DNA of 64,000 nt from Nemertoderma westbladi (lineage: Eukaryota > Xenacoelomorpha > Nemertodermatida > Nemertodermatidae). Under the pieces are notes generated by a model that worked only from the letters and a program-made list of their open reading frames with translations, searched no databases and had not been told where the DNA came from. A program made the position numbers and the translations under genes. The stretch lies in NCBI GenBank assembly GCA_032718475.1, contig JAUCBJ010007110.1, positions 1-64,000 on the forward strand, read 5' to 3'. Shown piece by piece: positions 33,105 to 44,900 of the stretch (positions are counted from its first letter, which is position 1; every line of letters starts with the position of its first letter).

Positions 33105-33170
33105 TAAAAATATCGATAGTAAAAATACCGAGAGTAAAATATCGAGAGAAAAATATTTCATTTTGCGTGA
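33105..33170. repeat. Short run of 15-bp satellite units, left-arm orientation
   Basis: Four to five imperfect TATCGAGAGTAAAAA-type units in the orientation of the left array. They suggest the Gypsy element landed inside that array. Confidence 0.75.
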
Positions 33171-33175
33171 GTATT

Positions 33176-33781
33176 TTATTTAGAATTATGGCACAATATT
33201 GCAGTGTCGACATGGGGTACAACAGTGCAAGTGCAAATAAATGGCATTAATAAATCTTGGGTATAATTATTGTTGAAACTATTTAATGCAATCCCAGCCT
33301 CGGCTACAGCCGCGCTCACGCCGGTCTCCCGCATCGTCTGTCTCGTTGCCAGCCTAGCCTTCGGCTTCCGTGCGCCCCGGAGGCACATGATGGAGGAACG
33401 GAGGAGGGCGAAACTCAACCGAGTCCTGATGAGGGAGAGAGTCTGCGAGTAGGGAGCATCCCGTTTCGCCGACAGTAAGAGCGCAATGCGTGTGAGGAGC
33501 GCGTGGGCTGAGCGGCTGGCCCCACCAGTTGTAGCAATTACAAAAGGCGAGAAGCCGGCGTGCTCGATGTCATTGATTCTCTCCTCGTACTTCCTCCGTT
33601 TCTCTCGCTCATGTTTGCTGTAAGCAGCATCCACGGAGCGAGGATTGGAGGAGCACAGAGGGTTGAATACCTTGACGTCGATATACACCCGCTCGAAGCG
33701 CCCACCCCACAGCCCACTCGCCGCAACGTCCAGACGGGCCTCCGGGTCTACCGTAGCAGATCTCAGGCGGAAATGATTCAT
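33176..33781 (-). pseudogene. Retroelement C-terminal domain, restriction-like-nuclease type, in the fold-back core
   Basis: Minus strand: ARLDVAASGLWGGRFERVY, DVKVFNP, a KHEREKRRKYEERI helix, IEHAGFSPFVIATTGG, LSFALLRSSIMCLRGAR. This is a conserved block I associate with the C-terminus of invertebrate retroelement polyproteins; R-L-D ... D-V-K could be a PD-(D/E)XK site. It resembles the relic at 2951-3562 in layout but not closely in sequence. The frame is open for 201 codons to 33,176, though residues after about 150 look like read-through into spacer. No RT is attached. Confidence 0.5.
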
Positions 33782-33850
33782 GTTTTTTATACTAGCTAGT
33801 TTTTGCTATTTTTTTTATAAATATTAGAAGTTGTGCTATCTATCAATTTT

Positions 33851-34089
33851 GATAAAATATTTTTACTCTCGATATTTTTACTCTCGATATTTTTACTCTC
33901 GATATTTTTACTCTCGATATTTTTACTCTCGATATTTTTACTCTCGATATTTTTACTCTCGATATTTTTACTCTCGATATTTTTACTCTCGATATTTTTC
34001 ATCTCACGTTATTTTTACTCTCGATATTTTTTAATCGCGTTATTTTTCAATACTCGTTATTTTTACTCTCGATATTTTTCACCATTACC
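33851..34089. repeat. 15-bp satellite array, right arm (inverted)
   Basis: GATATTTTTACTCTC repeated about nine times without change at 33,861-33,995, then degenerate to 34,080. It is the reverse complement of the left-arm unit. On the minus strand it reads as a KNIES pentapeptide repeat; not a gene. Confidence 0.95.
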
Positions 34090-34365
34090 GGCTAGACTAT
34101 TGTAACAGGTTGCTCTACAAGGTAGCGGATTATCAACTACAGAAACTTCAACGTGTACAAAACGCTGCTGCTCGCTTAATAAAATCGGTTTCCAAGTACG
34201 ATCACTTTACACCAACACTGCGAGAATTACACTGGATGCCGGTCAGACAGCGTATTAAATTCAAGATAATTTTGCTAACTTTTAAAGCCCTGAACAACCG
34301 AGCACCGGAATATATTAAATATATGAAATCGCTACAAGTTCGTGAGCACCACACCACGCGTAGTT
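34090..34365 (+). pseudogene. CR1/L2-like LINE C-terminal fragment, right half
   Basis: Reads RLDYCNRLLYKVADYQLQ, LQRVQNAAARLI, LRELHWMPVRQRIKFKI and LLTFKALNNRAPEYI, the conserved C-terminal tail of CR1/L2-like LINEs. It begins at the second copy of GGCTAG and continues the frame left at 13,928. Confidence 0.75.
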
Positions 34366-34590
34366 GCGCCGCCCCCGCACTCATTGTGCCGCGCCCCACA
34401 CTCATTGTGCCGCGCCCCACACTCATTGCGCCGCCCCCACACTCATTGCGCCATCCCCACACTCATTGCGCCGCGCCCCACACTCATTGCGCCGTTCCCA
34501 CACACATTGCGCCGCCCCCACACTCATTGCGCCGCGCCCCACACTCATTGCGCCGTTCCCACACTCATTGCGCCTTATACACTCATGGCG
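34366..34590. repeat. GC-rich ~20-bp minisatellite
   Basis: About eleven units of the type GCCGCGCCCCACACTCATT with small length changes; markedly GC-rich against its surroundings. It starts inside the LINE tail coding sequence (AAPALIVP...) and runs into an RTE fragment. Confidence 0.9.
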
Positions 34591-34591
34591 C

Positions 34592-34925
34592 CGGTCCGAT
34601 TATTTAGAGCAGCAGTAGTTCCAGTACTCCTCTATGGGAGTCCATGCTGGGCTCTAACTGCTGAGGACACCAAATCTCTGGATGGCACATTCACAAGAAT
34701 GCTACGCCGGGTTCATTGTGTCAAGCACAATGCACACATCTTCAACCAGACACTATATAACATTGGAGGTGTCTCATTGGTTCCCCCAAGCTTGACACTA
34801 GAACAAAATCGCCTCCGCTTTGCAGGACATTGTTTTCGCCGTGAGGACCAGCCAGTGCATAATAATGTGCTTTGGCGGCCTCATGGAGTGAATAAGCATG
34901 TTGGACAGCCAATCACTTTGTTGAC
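34592..34925 (+). pseudogene. RTE-like LINE C-terminal fragment, plus strand
   Basis: Reads RLFRAAVVPVLLYGSPCW through FAGHCFRREDQPVHN, the same as copies A-C, truncated at both ends. Confidence 0.85.
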
Positions 34926-34984
34926 GTTGAGGCGCGAATTACGATTACGCCAATATATTGCAGGACTCATGGTGTATATAGTAT

Positions 34985-35190
34985 CGGATTAGAGATGTTC
35001 GTATTGTACTTGACACAGTGAACCCGGCGCAGCATTCTTGCGAATGTGCCATCCAAAGATTAGGTGTCCTCAGCAGTTAGAGCCCAGCATGGACCCCCAT
35101 AGCGGTTTACTGGAACTATTGTTGCTCTAAATAATCGGATCTTACAGTTTCCGATTAATTCTATGTGACTTCCAAATTTTGGAAATTTTG
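34985..35190 (-). pseudogene. RTE-like LINE C-terminal fragment, minus strand
   Basis: Diverged reverse-complement match to the RMLRRVHCVK / PCWALTAEDTKSLDG region, facing the plus-strand fragment 60 bp away and forming a fold-back. Confidence 0.75.
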
Positions 35191-35244
35191 CTGTTTAAAA
35201 TCTCTTCCATCTGTGACACAAAGGGTATAAATTTGAATTTTCTC

Positions 35245-35588
35245 GACAAGGAATTATCCAAGTTGCACAGCTGGGACCACCTGTAACCTTCAGTACATAT
35301 TAGTGAAGTCATAGATGTGGTGGCCACCAAATCGGCATTATACCTAATGCCCTTACAATTGCTGGTTCCACTGCCACTGTATTCCTGATATACATATACT
35401 ATACCACGGGGGGCAAGCAAGATGACCTCGTCCCAACTACAATCATTGGCATTCTTGTTGCATCATTCTAAATGCTCATCCCCAATAATGGTTGCAATGA
35501 AAACCCCCTGCTGGAGCAGGTAGTCCACAAGACTGAACGCCTCCAGGAGTGAGTTTCCCTGTGTCTTCAATGGTAAGTGAACATCGCC
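35245..35588 (+). pseudogene. Ty3/Gypsy-like protease scrap
   Basis: Similar to 10,990-11,210: NALTIAGSTATVF in place of NALPDTGASATVL (the catalytic DTG is lost) and TTGGKQDDLVPT in place of SMGGKKGDLTPT. The intact BEL/Pao element is inserted just downstream at TCGCC. Confidence 0.6.
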
Positions 35589-36750
35589 TGTAAAAGCTTT
35601 TGCGTCATTAACCGGTTATTTTCCCTTAAAGTACTCTGTAGTTGGTTTACCAGGCATAAAAAGGCCGTGTCCTTGCTGTACTGGTGTTTTAGAGGACATA
35701 AAAGTCATTTCTTCTGTATTTGTACTTTAGAGGACATAATCCGCAATCTCGTGACGCGATAAGCTAGATACTCTTGAAAACAGTGTCGCTACCATGACGA
35801 CGGCTAACAGCTGATATTGCCACGTCGACATTTCTTTGTTTCTTTGTTCTCTCGTTGTTCGGTTGACCAATCAGAGCGTTTTTGTCTCTGTGTTGTAGTT
35901 GGACAGAAACTCAGTAGTTCAGTGTTATGTTTTTGCCCAGAGCCTAAGAACATCGGCTTTTGGCACCTCCGTATATCAGCATTCTTTAGCTTTACATTAG
36001 TAGGCTTAATTATAGAACGTATATCTGTTATCTTACTCAACAAACCTTATCGAACTATATCAAACCATAACTAAACAATTCATACATTAATATTACTGCT
36101 TTTTCTGTCTGTTGTTCATTATATATGTTGATGAAATATTATATCGGAATACTGATCAATAGTCAGACACCCCACCTTCTTGATATACTAAAGGTTAGAG
36201 AGACCGGTTACAGATAAACGATTGCGACCTATGTTGAGTGGTTTGAAGTGAATCTAATGCTATTTCATATACCCAACATAAATTGTCTGTTGCTCTCTTT
36301 ATACGTGACCAAATTTAGTGAAGGTCGGCAGATTAGTGTGCAGTATTGTGCAGCATTGTGTATGATTGTAACTGATAACAAAGCATCTCCTAAAGAATGC
36401 GCCATATACGTAAATCTATAGCCTTTTCGTTGTGTCTAGTTTAAGTCATAACTCTGTTTACATATTTAGAGCGCCACGTCCTAAAGGAACTGTTAATATT
36501 TCCCGAAAGTGAATAATATTTGTCAGAGATTATATTACGATCAGTCGAATAATACGGTAGGCTTACACCATCAATCATTAAGCTCCGAACTCAGTCTCCC
36601 GGGTATATCCAACGGGTGAATGATTGCGCATAGACTGGCTTCGGCTAATGTAGTGTATCAAATACTCGTCATAAGCTAAAGAATATATATCATCCAAAAG
36701 ACATCCTAATTTGGCAGGTTAAACTGTCAAAGGTCTTAAAAGCGCAAACA
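35589..36750 (+). repeat. 5' LTR of the BEL/Pao element
   Basis: 1162 bp, TGTAAAAGC ... GCGCAAACA. A TATA-like CATAAAAAGG lies at 35,655-35,664. No gene inside; open stretches on both strands recur identically in the 3' LTR and have no known motif. Confidence 0.95.
35655..35664 (+). promoter_or_regulatory. TATA-like box in the 5' LTR
   Basis: CATAAAAAGG about 66 bp into the LTR, in a plausible place for U3/R transcription control; position-based inference only. Confidence 0.3.
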
Positions 36751-38963
36751 ATAACAGATATTGATCTAATCCAGAAACAATAACAGATATTGCTTCTGGA
36801 TTGCGGTGTAAGCAATCTAGTCGAAAGTACCGGTCGACCGGTAACCAGTAGGCCTGACTGCCTGATCATCCGGACCGGTACCTACAACAGTACAGGTACA
36901 GCAGTATTATTCGATTTGATTATTATATGCCGGTAGGTCTTAATAATTAATCGGGGACGCCTGGTTTTTATTGGGATTTTACTTAGGCCTATTTCTGTCA
37001 GTTTTATTTATTTGTAGACAGTATTGAGCAGAAGGCGTGTAAGCCTGCTCAGATTGTACAGATAATTTGTAGGCTTGACTGTTGGCTAACTGTTGATTAG
37101 GTCTGAACGGATTGCAGTGCATGTAGAGTGTATGTCCGATAAAGAACGGTTAGGAAGTAGGGGCAGCCATAGCTGTAAGGTAAACCCCCATCTAAAGAAT
37201 AAGTCGTACTATGGGTTAGAACGCATACTACTTAACCATTTCGGAGTCTGCATGTCCTGTGGTTTATTTAGGCCTGATAGTAGTCTGCCATCGTTTGGTC
37301 TGTACTTTGTTTGTGTAGTCTGTACGGGTAGCGTATAATTTTATTTAGATAATTTGTAGGCTGGATAGTTGTCTGGCTGCTGTTGGGTTTGAGGAAATTT
37401 CGGTGTGTGTAAAGCATCTGTCCGATAAAGAACGGTTAGGAAGTAGGGGCAGCCATAGCTGTAAGGTAAACCCCCATCTAAAGAATAAGTCGTACTACTG
37501 GGTTAGAACGCATACTACTTAACCATTTCGGAGTCTGCATATACCGTAGTTTGTTTAGGCTTGATAGTAGTCTGTCAGTATTTGGTCTGCATTTTGTTTG
37601 AGTAGTTTGTACGCGTAGCGTAATATTTATTATTCAGAGTTTATGCGATTATTCGCAACATTCATATCCCCAAGTTTATTCCTACAGTAATTGTGTTTGT
37701 TATACATACCGTTATAGTTAAACTAACCCCGGTACTACATCAGGGCTGCTCGGCGTAGGTAAAGACTGGAGATTTTGTGCTTTGGTCACTCCGGCAGATA
37801 CCGTGGTTCTTTTAGCTGTTCAAGTATTTTTAACTACTGATTATTTGTTGTACAAGTACTTGTACCTAATTTAGGGTTTAGTGTACAGTACTTTCCGAAG
37901 GTGATTAGTGTGTAGGCAGTGTATTTGTGTTGTAAAGTGGTTAATAGGCACGTTGGTTCTGGTAGACCGCGGTAATTAATCTCTAGGTAGGGACACTCCG
38001 TGATACATAACGTAGTACCTATAGCGATACGGTTATAGGTCGTCAGGCGGTGGTATTTTCCTATCTGGACAACGCAGTATATTTACTACTACTTATTATT
38101 TTCAAATACCGTAGTAACCTGTCCGTTGTAATAACCAGATATTCTAACCCTTTGTTAGGCTGGTTAGTAGACTTCTTGTAAAATTACCCTAAAAATTTGT
38201 ATTTGTGTATTTGTAATTAAAATTTTGTGTTTACTTAGAGATTGTAATCTCAACCCGAATTGTACGTAATTTGTAGTATTAAGTAACTTAGGTAAATTAT
38301 AATTATTTGTTTTAGTGTCTAACAAGTAGCACTCCACTGAGAGCGCACAGCTTATGTGTAGTGACTCCCCCAGAAATAATAACATTTATTTCAACATTGA
38401 CAAAACCCATTAAACGGGTATATATATATTATAAATCAACTCAAACGATTTATAAATAGTAGGCCTGCCATACAACAATTAGGTCTCAATATCAGTTGGA
38501 CTACTGCTTAAATAACGGTAATAAAGTAAGTTAAAGTAACCAAGTAACCATTAAAATTCAGAAATTCAATTATTTAAAATAATTGATATACCGGTATTTA
38601 CAATAGGCTTATTACCTTTATTTTCATAAACTTAAGCTGAAATCATACCGGTATTCTGTAATTAATTCTAGTTAATAATTATACTTATATATACTATAAG
38701 TGTAAACTGCATACCGGTACCCACGATAGGCCTATTATATATTTATATATATTTGTGCTAAAATTATATACCGGTTTCTGTGAAAAACCTAGTCTGTAAT
38801 AATACTTATATATACCCTAAGTATACCGGTATTCTAATATTATATATCACGCTACACTGAGTAGCAGTATCGGTAATTAATTACTAGGCTAGCAGTTAAC
38901 ACTGAATTACTAGACTTGCTTGGACTGTAATATAGCAGTAGGCATTCAACTGTGCAAACAAAC
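36751..38963 (+). promoter_or_regulatory. Long BEL/Pao leader with direct repeats and ACCGGT palindromes
   Basis: No ORF I support. No canonical TGG-starting primer-binding site follows the LTR; instead ATAACAGATATTG occurs twice (36,751 and 36,780). A ~120-bp block starting TGTCCGATAAAGAACGGTTA occurs at about 37,132 and 37,418, almost identical. ATACCGGTA-type palindromes recur at 38,590-38,850, with further ACCGGT sites at 36,830-36,890. It could hold packaging or regulatory signals. Confidence 0.6.
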
Positions 38964-41900
38964 ATGTCTGATACTAAGCAGAACATGTCAGACAGTTTAT
39001 TAGATGTAACTATCTGCGACTCAGATAGAGGTGTAGAACCGTCTAGTCCTAAGTTCAGTTCACCTCCCACTGTGAGGAAGGTCATCCCTCCAGTAGTAAT
39101 AACAGAACTGAGGCTGGTCCAACATCGTAGGTCTATCATAGGCACTCGAGCTCAGGTCAAGCGGGACCAAGAAGCAGCGGAACAGCAACCACCCGCGAGC
39201 CAAGAACTTATTTCTCAGCGGCCCAACAGCTCCAGTAGTGAGGATACTGTAGAGCTGACACCCGAGCGCGGAGCAAAGATGACGGATGCGGTTTATTCGG
39301 ATCCCCTTCTAATCCTTCCTGCAGCCGTACTCACTAGGTTATTGATCGCGGTAGAAGAACACCAGATCGATTGGGCGAGAAGTAAGCGATCAACTAAAGA
39401 TAGTTATGAGGGATACACAAGGGAAGAACTGAAGTCTATGGTCGAGTCGCAATGGAACTTCCCCGGACCCGGACTCCCGTTTGATTTATCAGAAGCTGCC
39501 TGGGAAGACATACACCGGATGGGAGTAGCCAAGGAAACCATCGATCCAGCTGTGTGGAAGAGGTCCGCAGCCGGATACGCACAGGGATTCTTCAGCTCTG
39601 TGGAGCGAGTAAAAGAACAACTGTTTCAACAACCCCAAGGACCTCAAGAGCAGGGACAACTGCTTTATCAAGTTAGAGAAAGAATTCTACGAATCAGGCT
39701 AATCTTATCAGCCTTTGAGGAGGCTTCTAAAAGAAGACAAGACACGTCGTTGCAAGTTGCTGTAAAGACTTGGTTTCAAAAGGTGAGTCGCCAGGTTCAA
39801 GGAACAGCTCAGTGGAAAGCTCAGCTGGAGGAGCGCTCAACCCATGGAGAATCAACAGACGCTACTTTTTCCCAAGTGGAAAGTGAAGCGACGGCAGAGA
39901 AACCGCATAAGAGGGATGCCATTGACATCTATCTGTCAGACTATCAGCGTTTTTTAGGTGATGAAGAGTTGAGGAGAAGGTTAGAGGGGCTTAGCCCTAA
40001 TAGTGAAGGAGCCCAGCGTGTGTTGGACGCAATCGATGTGGATAGGTTAGCTGCGAACCAAGCTAAATTCAATGAAAGCATCCGCATCGCTAAGGTTCAA
40101 GAAGAACAAGTAAAGAAAAAACGTATAGAAGATAGAAAGAAAGCGGCAGAGGCAGCGGCAGAGGCAAAAGCGGCAGCGGCAGAGGCAAAAGCGGCAGCTG
40201 CAGCAGTAGAAGCCGAACGAAAGGCGGCCGAAGCGGAAAGAAAGGTGGCAGCTGCAGCAGTAGAAGCCGAAAGAAAGGCGGCCGAAGCGGAAAGAAAAAT
40301 AGCAGTGGCAGAAGCAGAACGGAGGGCATCTGAAGAGACAACCCAACTAGAGTTGGAAAATCTTCAAGAGAGACAAGACAACTTTAATAAACAGTTAACA
40401 GCTAGTAATATGCAGATGATGAATCGATCTACTCCCAAAAGACAAGGTTATACATCATCTGAGGAAGGCGATACCACCGACACTGAAGGCAAAGGAAATA
40501 GATCTCACCTAAGCCGACGTAAAAGAACATCCCACCGTCAGAAATTGCCTGATTTGCCTCCAGCTGTTAGAAGGCAACTAAATAACACCAACTTAGGTAG
40601 TACAGAACCCACAGACCAAATAATTACAATAGAGAGACTCCCTACTATAGTAGATGAGCCTGAAATAGTTAGGCCTGTTCCCGAAGCCACCCTTTCGGTC
40701 GTAGAGACACCTGTACTCCCTGAACCTACCTCTCAATTCCCGTTGCACAGCACTAAGCTACCTGTGCCCAGCAGAACAGCCCATGAGACAGTTCATGCCC
40801 TGGACTCCGAGCGAAATATTCATGATTTGTCGCCCGTTGTCCCTCGTCCGCCCGCTACAACGTTGGCGGATCCCGTTTCGGCGGTTAATTGGGTGGACGA
40901 GAGACGGCGGGGGATGGACATTCTCCTCGAAAAGATGGAGGAGAATCGAGTACGCTCCTCCCAACAGGTCCGAGAGTTAGAAGGGACTGTTCAACAGTTA
41001 AAGGGAACCGTAAAGGAAAGTAGGTTAGAGTTGCAAGAAGTACAGCAAAATATCGCGCTAGAACGTGATAAATTAGTAAATTTACAAAAGGGTATACCAC
41101 CACCCCTTGTAACAATGTGTCAACCTGTTAGGTCTGAAGTATCTCATTCGCAAGGTGTGGAGCCTACACGCATCTATACTGCTAGCGAAGTAGAAACTCC
41201 TATAGTGAACCCTATTAAGGGTAATTATAGACCTGTTGATAATGATATTCCCTATAGACCGGATCATAATCCGAGAAATTTATATACCGATAACTCGATA
41301 TTAAATAACACGATGGCCCAAGAAAGTTTTACGCGTCAAATGGCTAGAACCGAAGCCCGGCAAGCGGTAAAGGTGGGAGAGATCGTCAAGTTCAATGGAG
41401 ATGAGATGAAATGGTTACCTTTTAATGAATATTACAAAGATAACATACAGAACTCTGTGCTATCTAATGGAGAGAAACTTAGATTCCTCATCGAGTGCTT
41501 GGAAGGATCTCCCAAGTTAATGGCGTTAAAGTTTATTGGACATCCTGACGGATTAAGACAAGTTTGGGATACACTAAACATCAGGTATGGTAATAGGAAT
41601 AACATAGCTGGGTATTTGTATGCAAAGTTGGTAGCGCCCCGAAAGTTTATTAGCAGCGGAATTATAGAGTTTTCCGATGAGATTCAGGAGATCTGCAGAC
41701 AATTAGATTGGCTAGGTAAGTCTCATGAGTATCAGAATGCTATGGTTATTAGAGCAGTGGCTTCTACTTTACCGAAGGGTGGAGTAGGTACACGCTGGGA
41801 TAAGAAAGTGTTATATATGATGGAACAACAACGACGAGACCCTACCATGGCTGATCTCATGTCATTCCTAGATGGAGAAGTGAAATTACAGCTCCTGAAA

Positions 41901-44900
41901 CTGTCCAGAGAGAAGACACCGGAAAACAAGGTAAGTGAAAAACCCGTCGCTAGGAGAAAGGTAACACCAGTGTGTTATACAGATGATGGCGAAAGCCAGA
42001 CTTCTCAAGGAGAAGATAGCGGGAAAGACACTGACAGATCTTATTACGTAAATAAAATGCCTAAAGATCAGGTAAGTAAATTCAAGTCTCGAACAAATGA
42101 CAGGAGAGAACAGGTAAGAAAAACTCCTCCTACGTCTCCCAAGAGAATTCAGGTGAGAAAGCCCGAAGAAAAAGCAAGTGTACACAATGTTACTCAGAGT
42201 AAGGTAAGTAACATCAAACCGAAATGTGCGCTATGTGATGGGACCCATCGCTTAAATATGTGTGATGAATTTCTAAAGAAATCATTAACTGAGAGACGTG
42301 AAGTCATGTGGGACAAGCGGTTGTGCTATAATTGCCTCAGACAAGGACACCAACGGCGAACCTGTTACTCTGACACAAGATGTGCCAAGTGCGGTGCGAA
42401 ACATCATATCTTGTTGCACACTGAATTCGAGCGAAATAGTCCGAGTCAGGTAAGTGATTCCGAACTACATGTCCAATTCAGTGATGTGAACGACACTGAT
42501 CAATCTGAGATGGAAGGATTCTATACGGACGAGTTCTCCGACGAAAACGAATCCTGTTACATGATAAATACCACAGTGTATCGAGCACTCATTTATGAAA
42601 AAGATACAGACATTGACCTCGCTCTAACTACTTCTGATCGACAACCATCTTGGAAAGCGCCAACTTCCAATGTAGGGATTAGAGAATTTCCTGTGGTACA
42701 GGTAAGGGTCCACGGACCAAAAAGGAGTTATGTAGTGAACGCCCTCCTTGACTCCGGTAGTACAGGAACATTCATCGACAAAGAGCTAGCCGAAGACATA
42801 TTCGATGGACAACCCAAGTTCCGAACTAAGCTAAACATGTCAGGAATTATGCAAGTTTGGAAATCCACAGTAACCGCGGATTATTATGTAGGTGCGTTGT
42901 CCACCCCCCAGGACGAACTAGGAGAACATAGCATAAGGTCAGTGAAAATGGTGGCTATAAAGAACTTCGCTACTACTCAAGCAGACCTTTATAATTGGGA
43001 CGAGGATGAGAGCATCCAACATCTTAAGATACCTCGATTCCAGACAGATTATCCTGGAGTGCAAATACTCATCGGTCAAAATGCGCATGAAGCGCTCGAG
43101 ACATTAGAGAAACGACCTGCTCAACCGCAACCTCTACAAGTTTATGCGGGAAGAACTAGAGTAGGTTGGTACTTTACTGGCCCTTCCCGTAGAACTCTAA
43201 TGGAAAGATTACCTAAAGAGCAGGTATATCAAGCACGAGAATGGGAAGTTGAGAACAGTGAGTTCGACGATCCAACTGAGGGAACTCCATACTCCTCAGA
43301 CAACGACGATATACATCAACTTTTTGATGAGGAGAATGCCATCGATCTCCTTAAGGAAAGCGAGACTTGGCAAAATCAAGTGAACTTATGTCAACTCCTT
43401 CTCCCATCTGAGCGAGACGACTATAACGACGAGCTTAATGACGTCATTGAACGTTATAATGCCAAGACTCGGGATGAACACGCCGTGAGATTCTTTACTC
43501 AAGAGGTCGTAGAGCCCAACTCCTACGATAAGGCCCTATCGGTGGAGGAAGAAAGAGCCAAGCAGATCCAAGCGACAACTACTCGTTTTCTTAAAGATCA
43601 AGGTAGGTATGAGATCGGACTTCCTTTCCGAAAGCGAGAACCAAAGTTTATTAACAACAGACCTTTGGCGGAGAAAAGAATTGCTCAACTACATCGACGC
43701 CTTACGGCAAATTCTTCAGCTAAAGAAATGTATAAAACACAGTTGAAGAAGTTTATTAGCAAGGGATATGCGGAGCTAGTACCGGAAGAAACCCCTATAA
43801 CTGAGAGAACGTATTACTTAACTCACCATTACGTTCCCAGACCCGGTAAACCCCATGAAGTGCGAGTGGTGTTTGACAGTTCCGCCCTTTATATGGGCCA
43901 ATCTCTTAATTCTGAATTGTTACCCGGACCCAACTTACTCCAATCCTTGTTGGGAATACTACTAAGATTAAGACAATACTCCATTGCTTTCGCCTCAGAT
44001 ATAGAAGGCATGTTCTTACAAGTCAAAGCGCTGGATAGGGATCGAGATAGCCTACGATTTTTGTGGTGGCCTGAAGGAGACCTCAATAAGAAACCGGTGG
44101 AGTACTGGATGACCATCCAAGCTTTTGGGATAATCTCGAGCCCTTCAAACGCCTGTTCCGTGGTACGCATCACTGCGGATGACAATCGAGACACCTTCTC
44201 TAAAGAAGTGATCGACAATATCAAACGAGACATCTACATGGACGATAATCTGAAGTCCCTTCCATCAGTCGAAAAGTCGAAAATCAGCTAAAGGAACGGT
44301 AGAATGCTTAAAGAAAGGTGGATTTCGATTAACTAAATTCACCAGCAACTCCCGTGAGTTTCTGGAGTCGATCCCGGTAGAAGATCGAGGAACAAAAGAC
44401 CTAGATCTAATAAAGGATGATCTCCCAGAAACTAAGACCCTTGGTTTGAAATGGGACACAGAAAGAGATATCCTGTTTTTCCAACTAAAACAGCGAGATA
44501 ATCCAGTTCGGACTAAACGGATTTGTTTAAGTATCCTGAGCACTTATTTCGATCCATTGGGATTTATTAGCCCAGTTATATTGATTGCTCGGAGTTTAGT
44601 ACAACAAATGTGGCTTGAAAACCACTCATGGGACGATCCACTTAAGGGAGAATTATTAAAGAAATGGATGAAATGGGAAGATTCTCTACCAGCCATCGAA
44701 AACTTCATAATTTCCCGTTCATATTTTGGTCATGTTCTCCCTACGTATTCATATCAACTCCAAGTGTTTGGAGACGCCAGCGATATGGGAATCGGTATAG
44801 TAGCCTACCTAAGGGTGGAAACTCCGGACGGAATTAAAGTCGCCTTGGTTACCTCTAAGGCATTAATAAACAACAAGTTGAAAGTTCCTCGAGCGGAGTT

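Larger units (their letters stand above)
13929..34089. mobile_element. 20-kb fold-back-like insertion with inverted 15-bp satellite termini and GGCTAG duplication
   Basis: The left end carries an array of TATCGAGAGTAAAAA units; the right end carries the same unit reverse-complemented. Both extremities share TGAAAAATATCGAGA in inverted orientation. The hexamer GGCTAG lies just outside each end (13,923-13,928 and 34,090-34,095). Removing the insertion and one hexamer restores the LINE frame T-S-R-L-D-Y-C-N. A Ty3/Gypsy element (about 14,637-33,079) seems to sit inside the left array, because left-orientation units resume at 33,105-33,170; the original core would then be about 1.7 kb. Fold-back elements with tandem-repeat inverted termini are known (Drosophila FB); this family is not one I recognise. 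Confidence 0.5.

Noticed and set aside
13929-34089. Possibility of a CRISPR array from the regular 15- and 19-bp repeats
   Set aside because: Units are contiguous with no unique spacers, and the genome is eukaryotic.
13929-34089. Polinton/Maverick interpretation of the 20-kb, 6-bp-duplication insertion
   Set aside because: Six-base duplications fit, but no protein-primed polymerase, retroviral-like integrase with Polinton features, ATPase or capsid genes are present; the bulk is later retroelement insertions.
33796-34105. KNIES and YSRYF repeat ORFs on both strands
   Set aside because: Perfect 15-bp satellite read in frame; both strands are open for the same trivial reason.
34110-34618. His/Pro-rich ORFs resembling a metal-binding protein
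   Set aside because: GC-rich minisatellite fused to a LINE tail; the His/Pro content is from the ACACTCATT unit.
35804-36074. Small ORFs in both LTR copies on both strands (79 and 85 codons)
   Set aside because: Identical in both LTRs because the LTRs are identical; no motif, and LTR position argues for noncoding.
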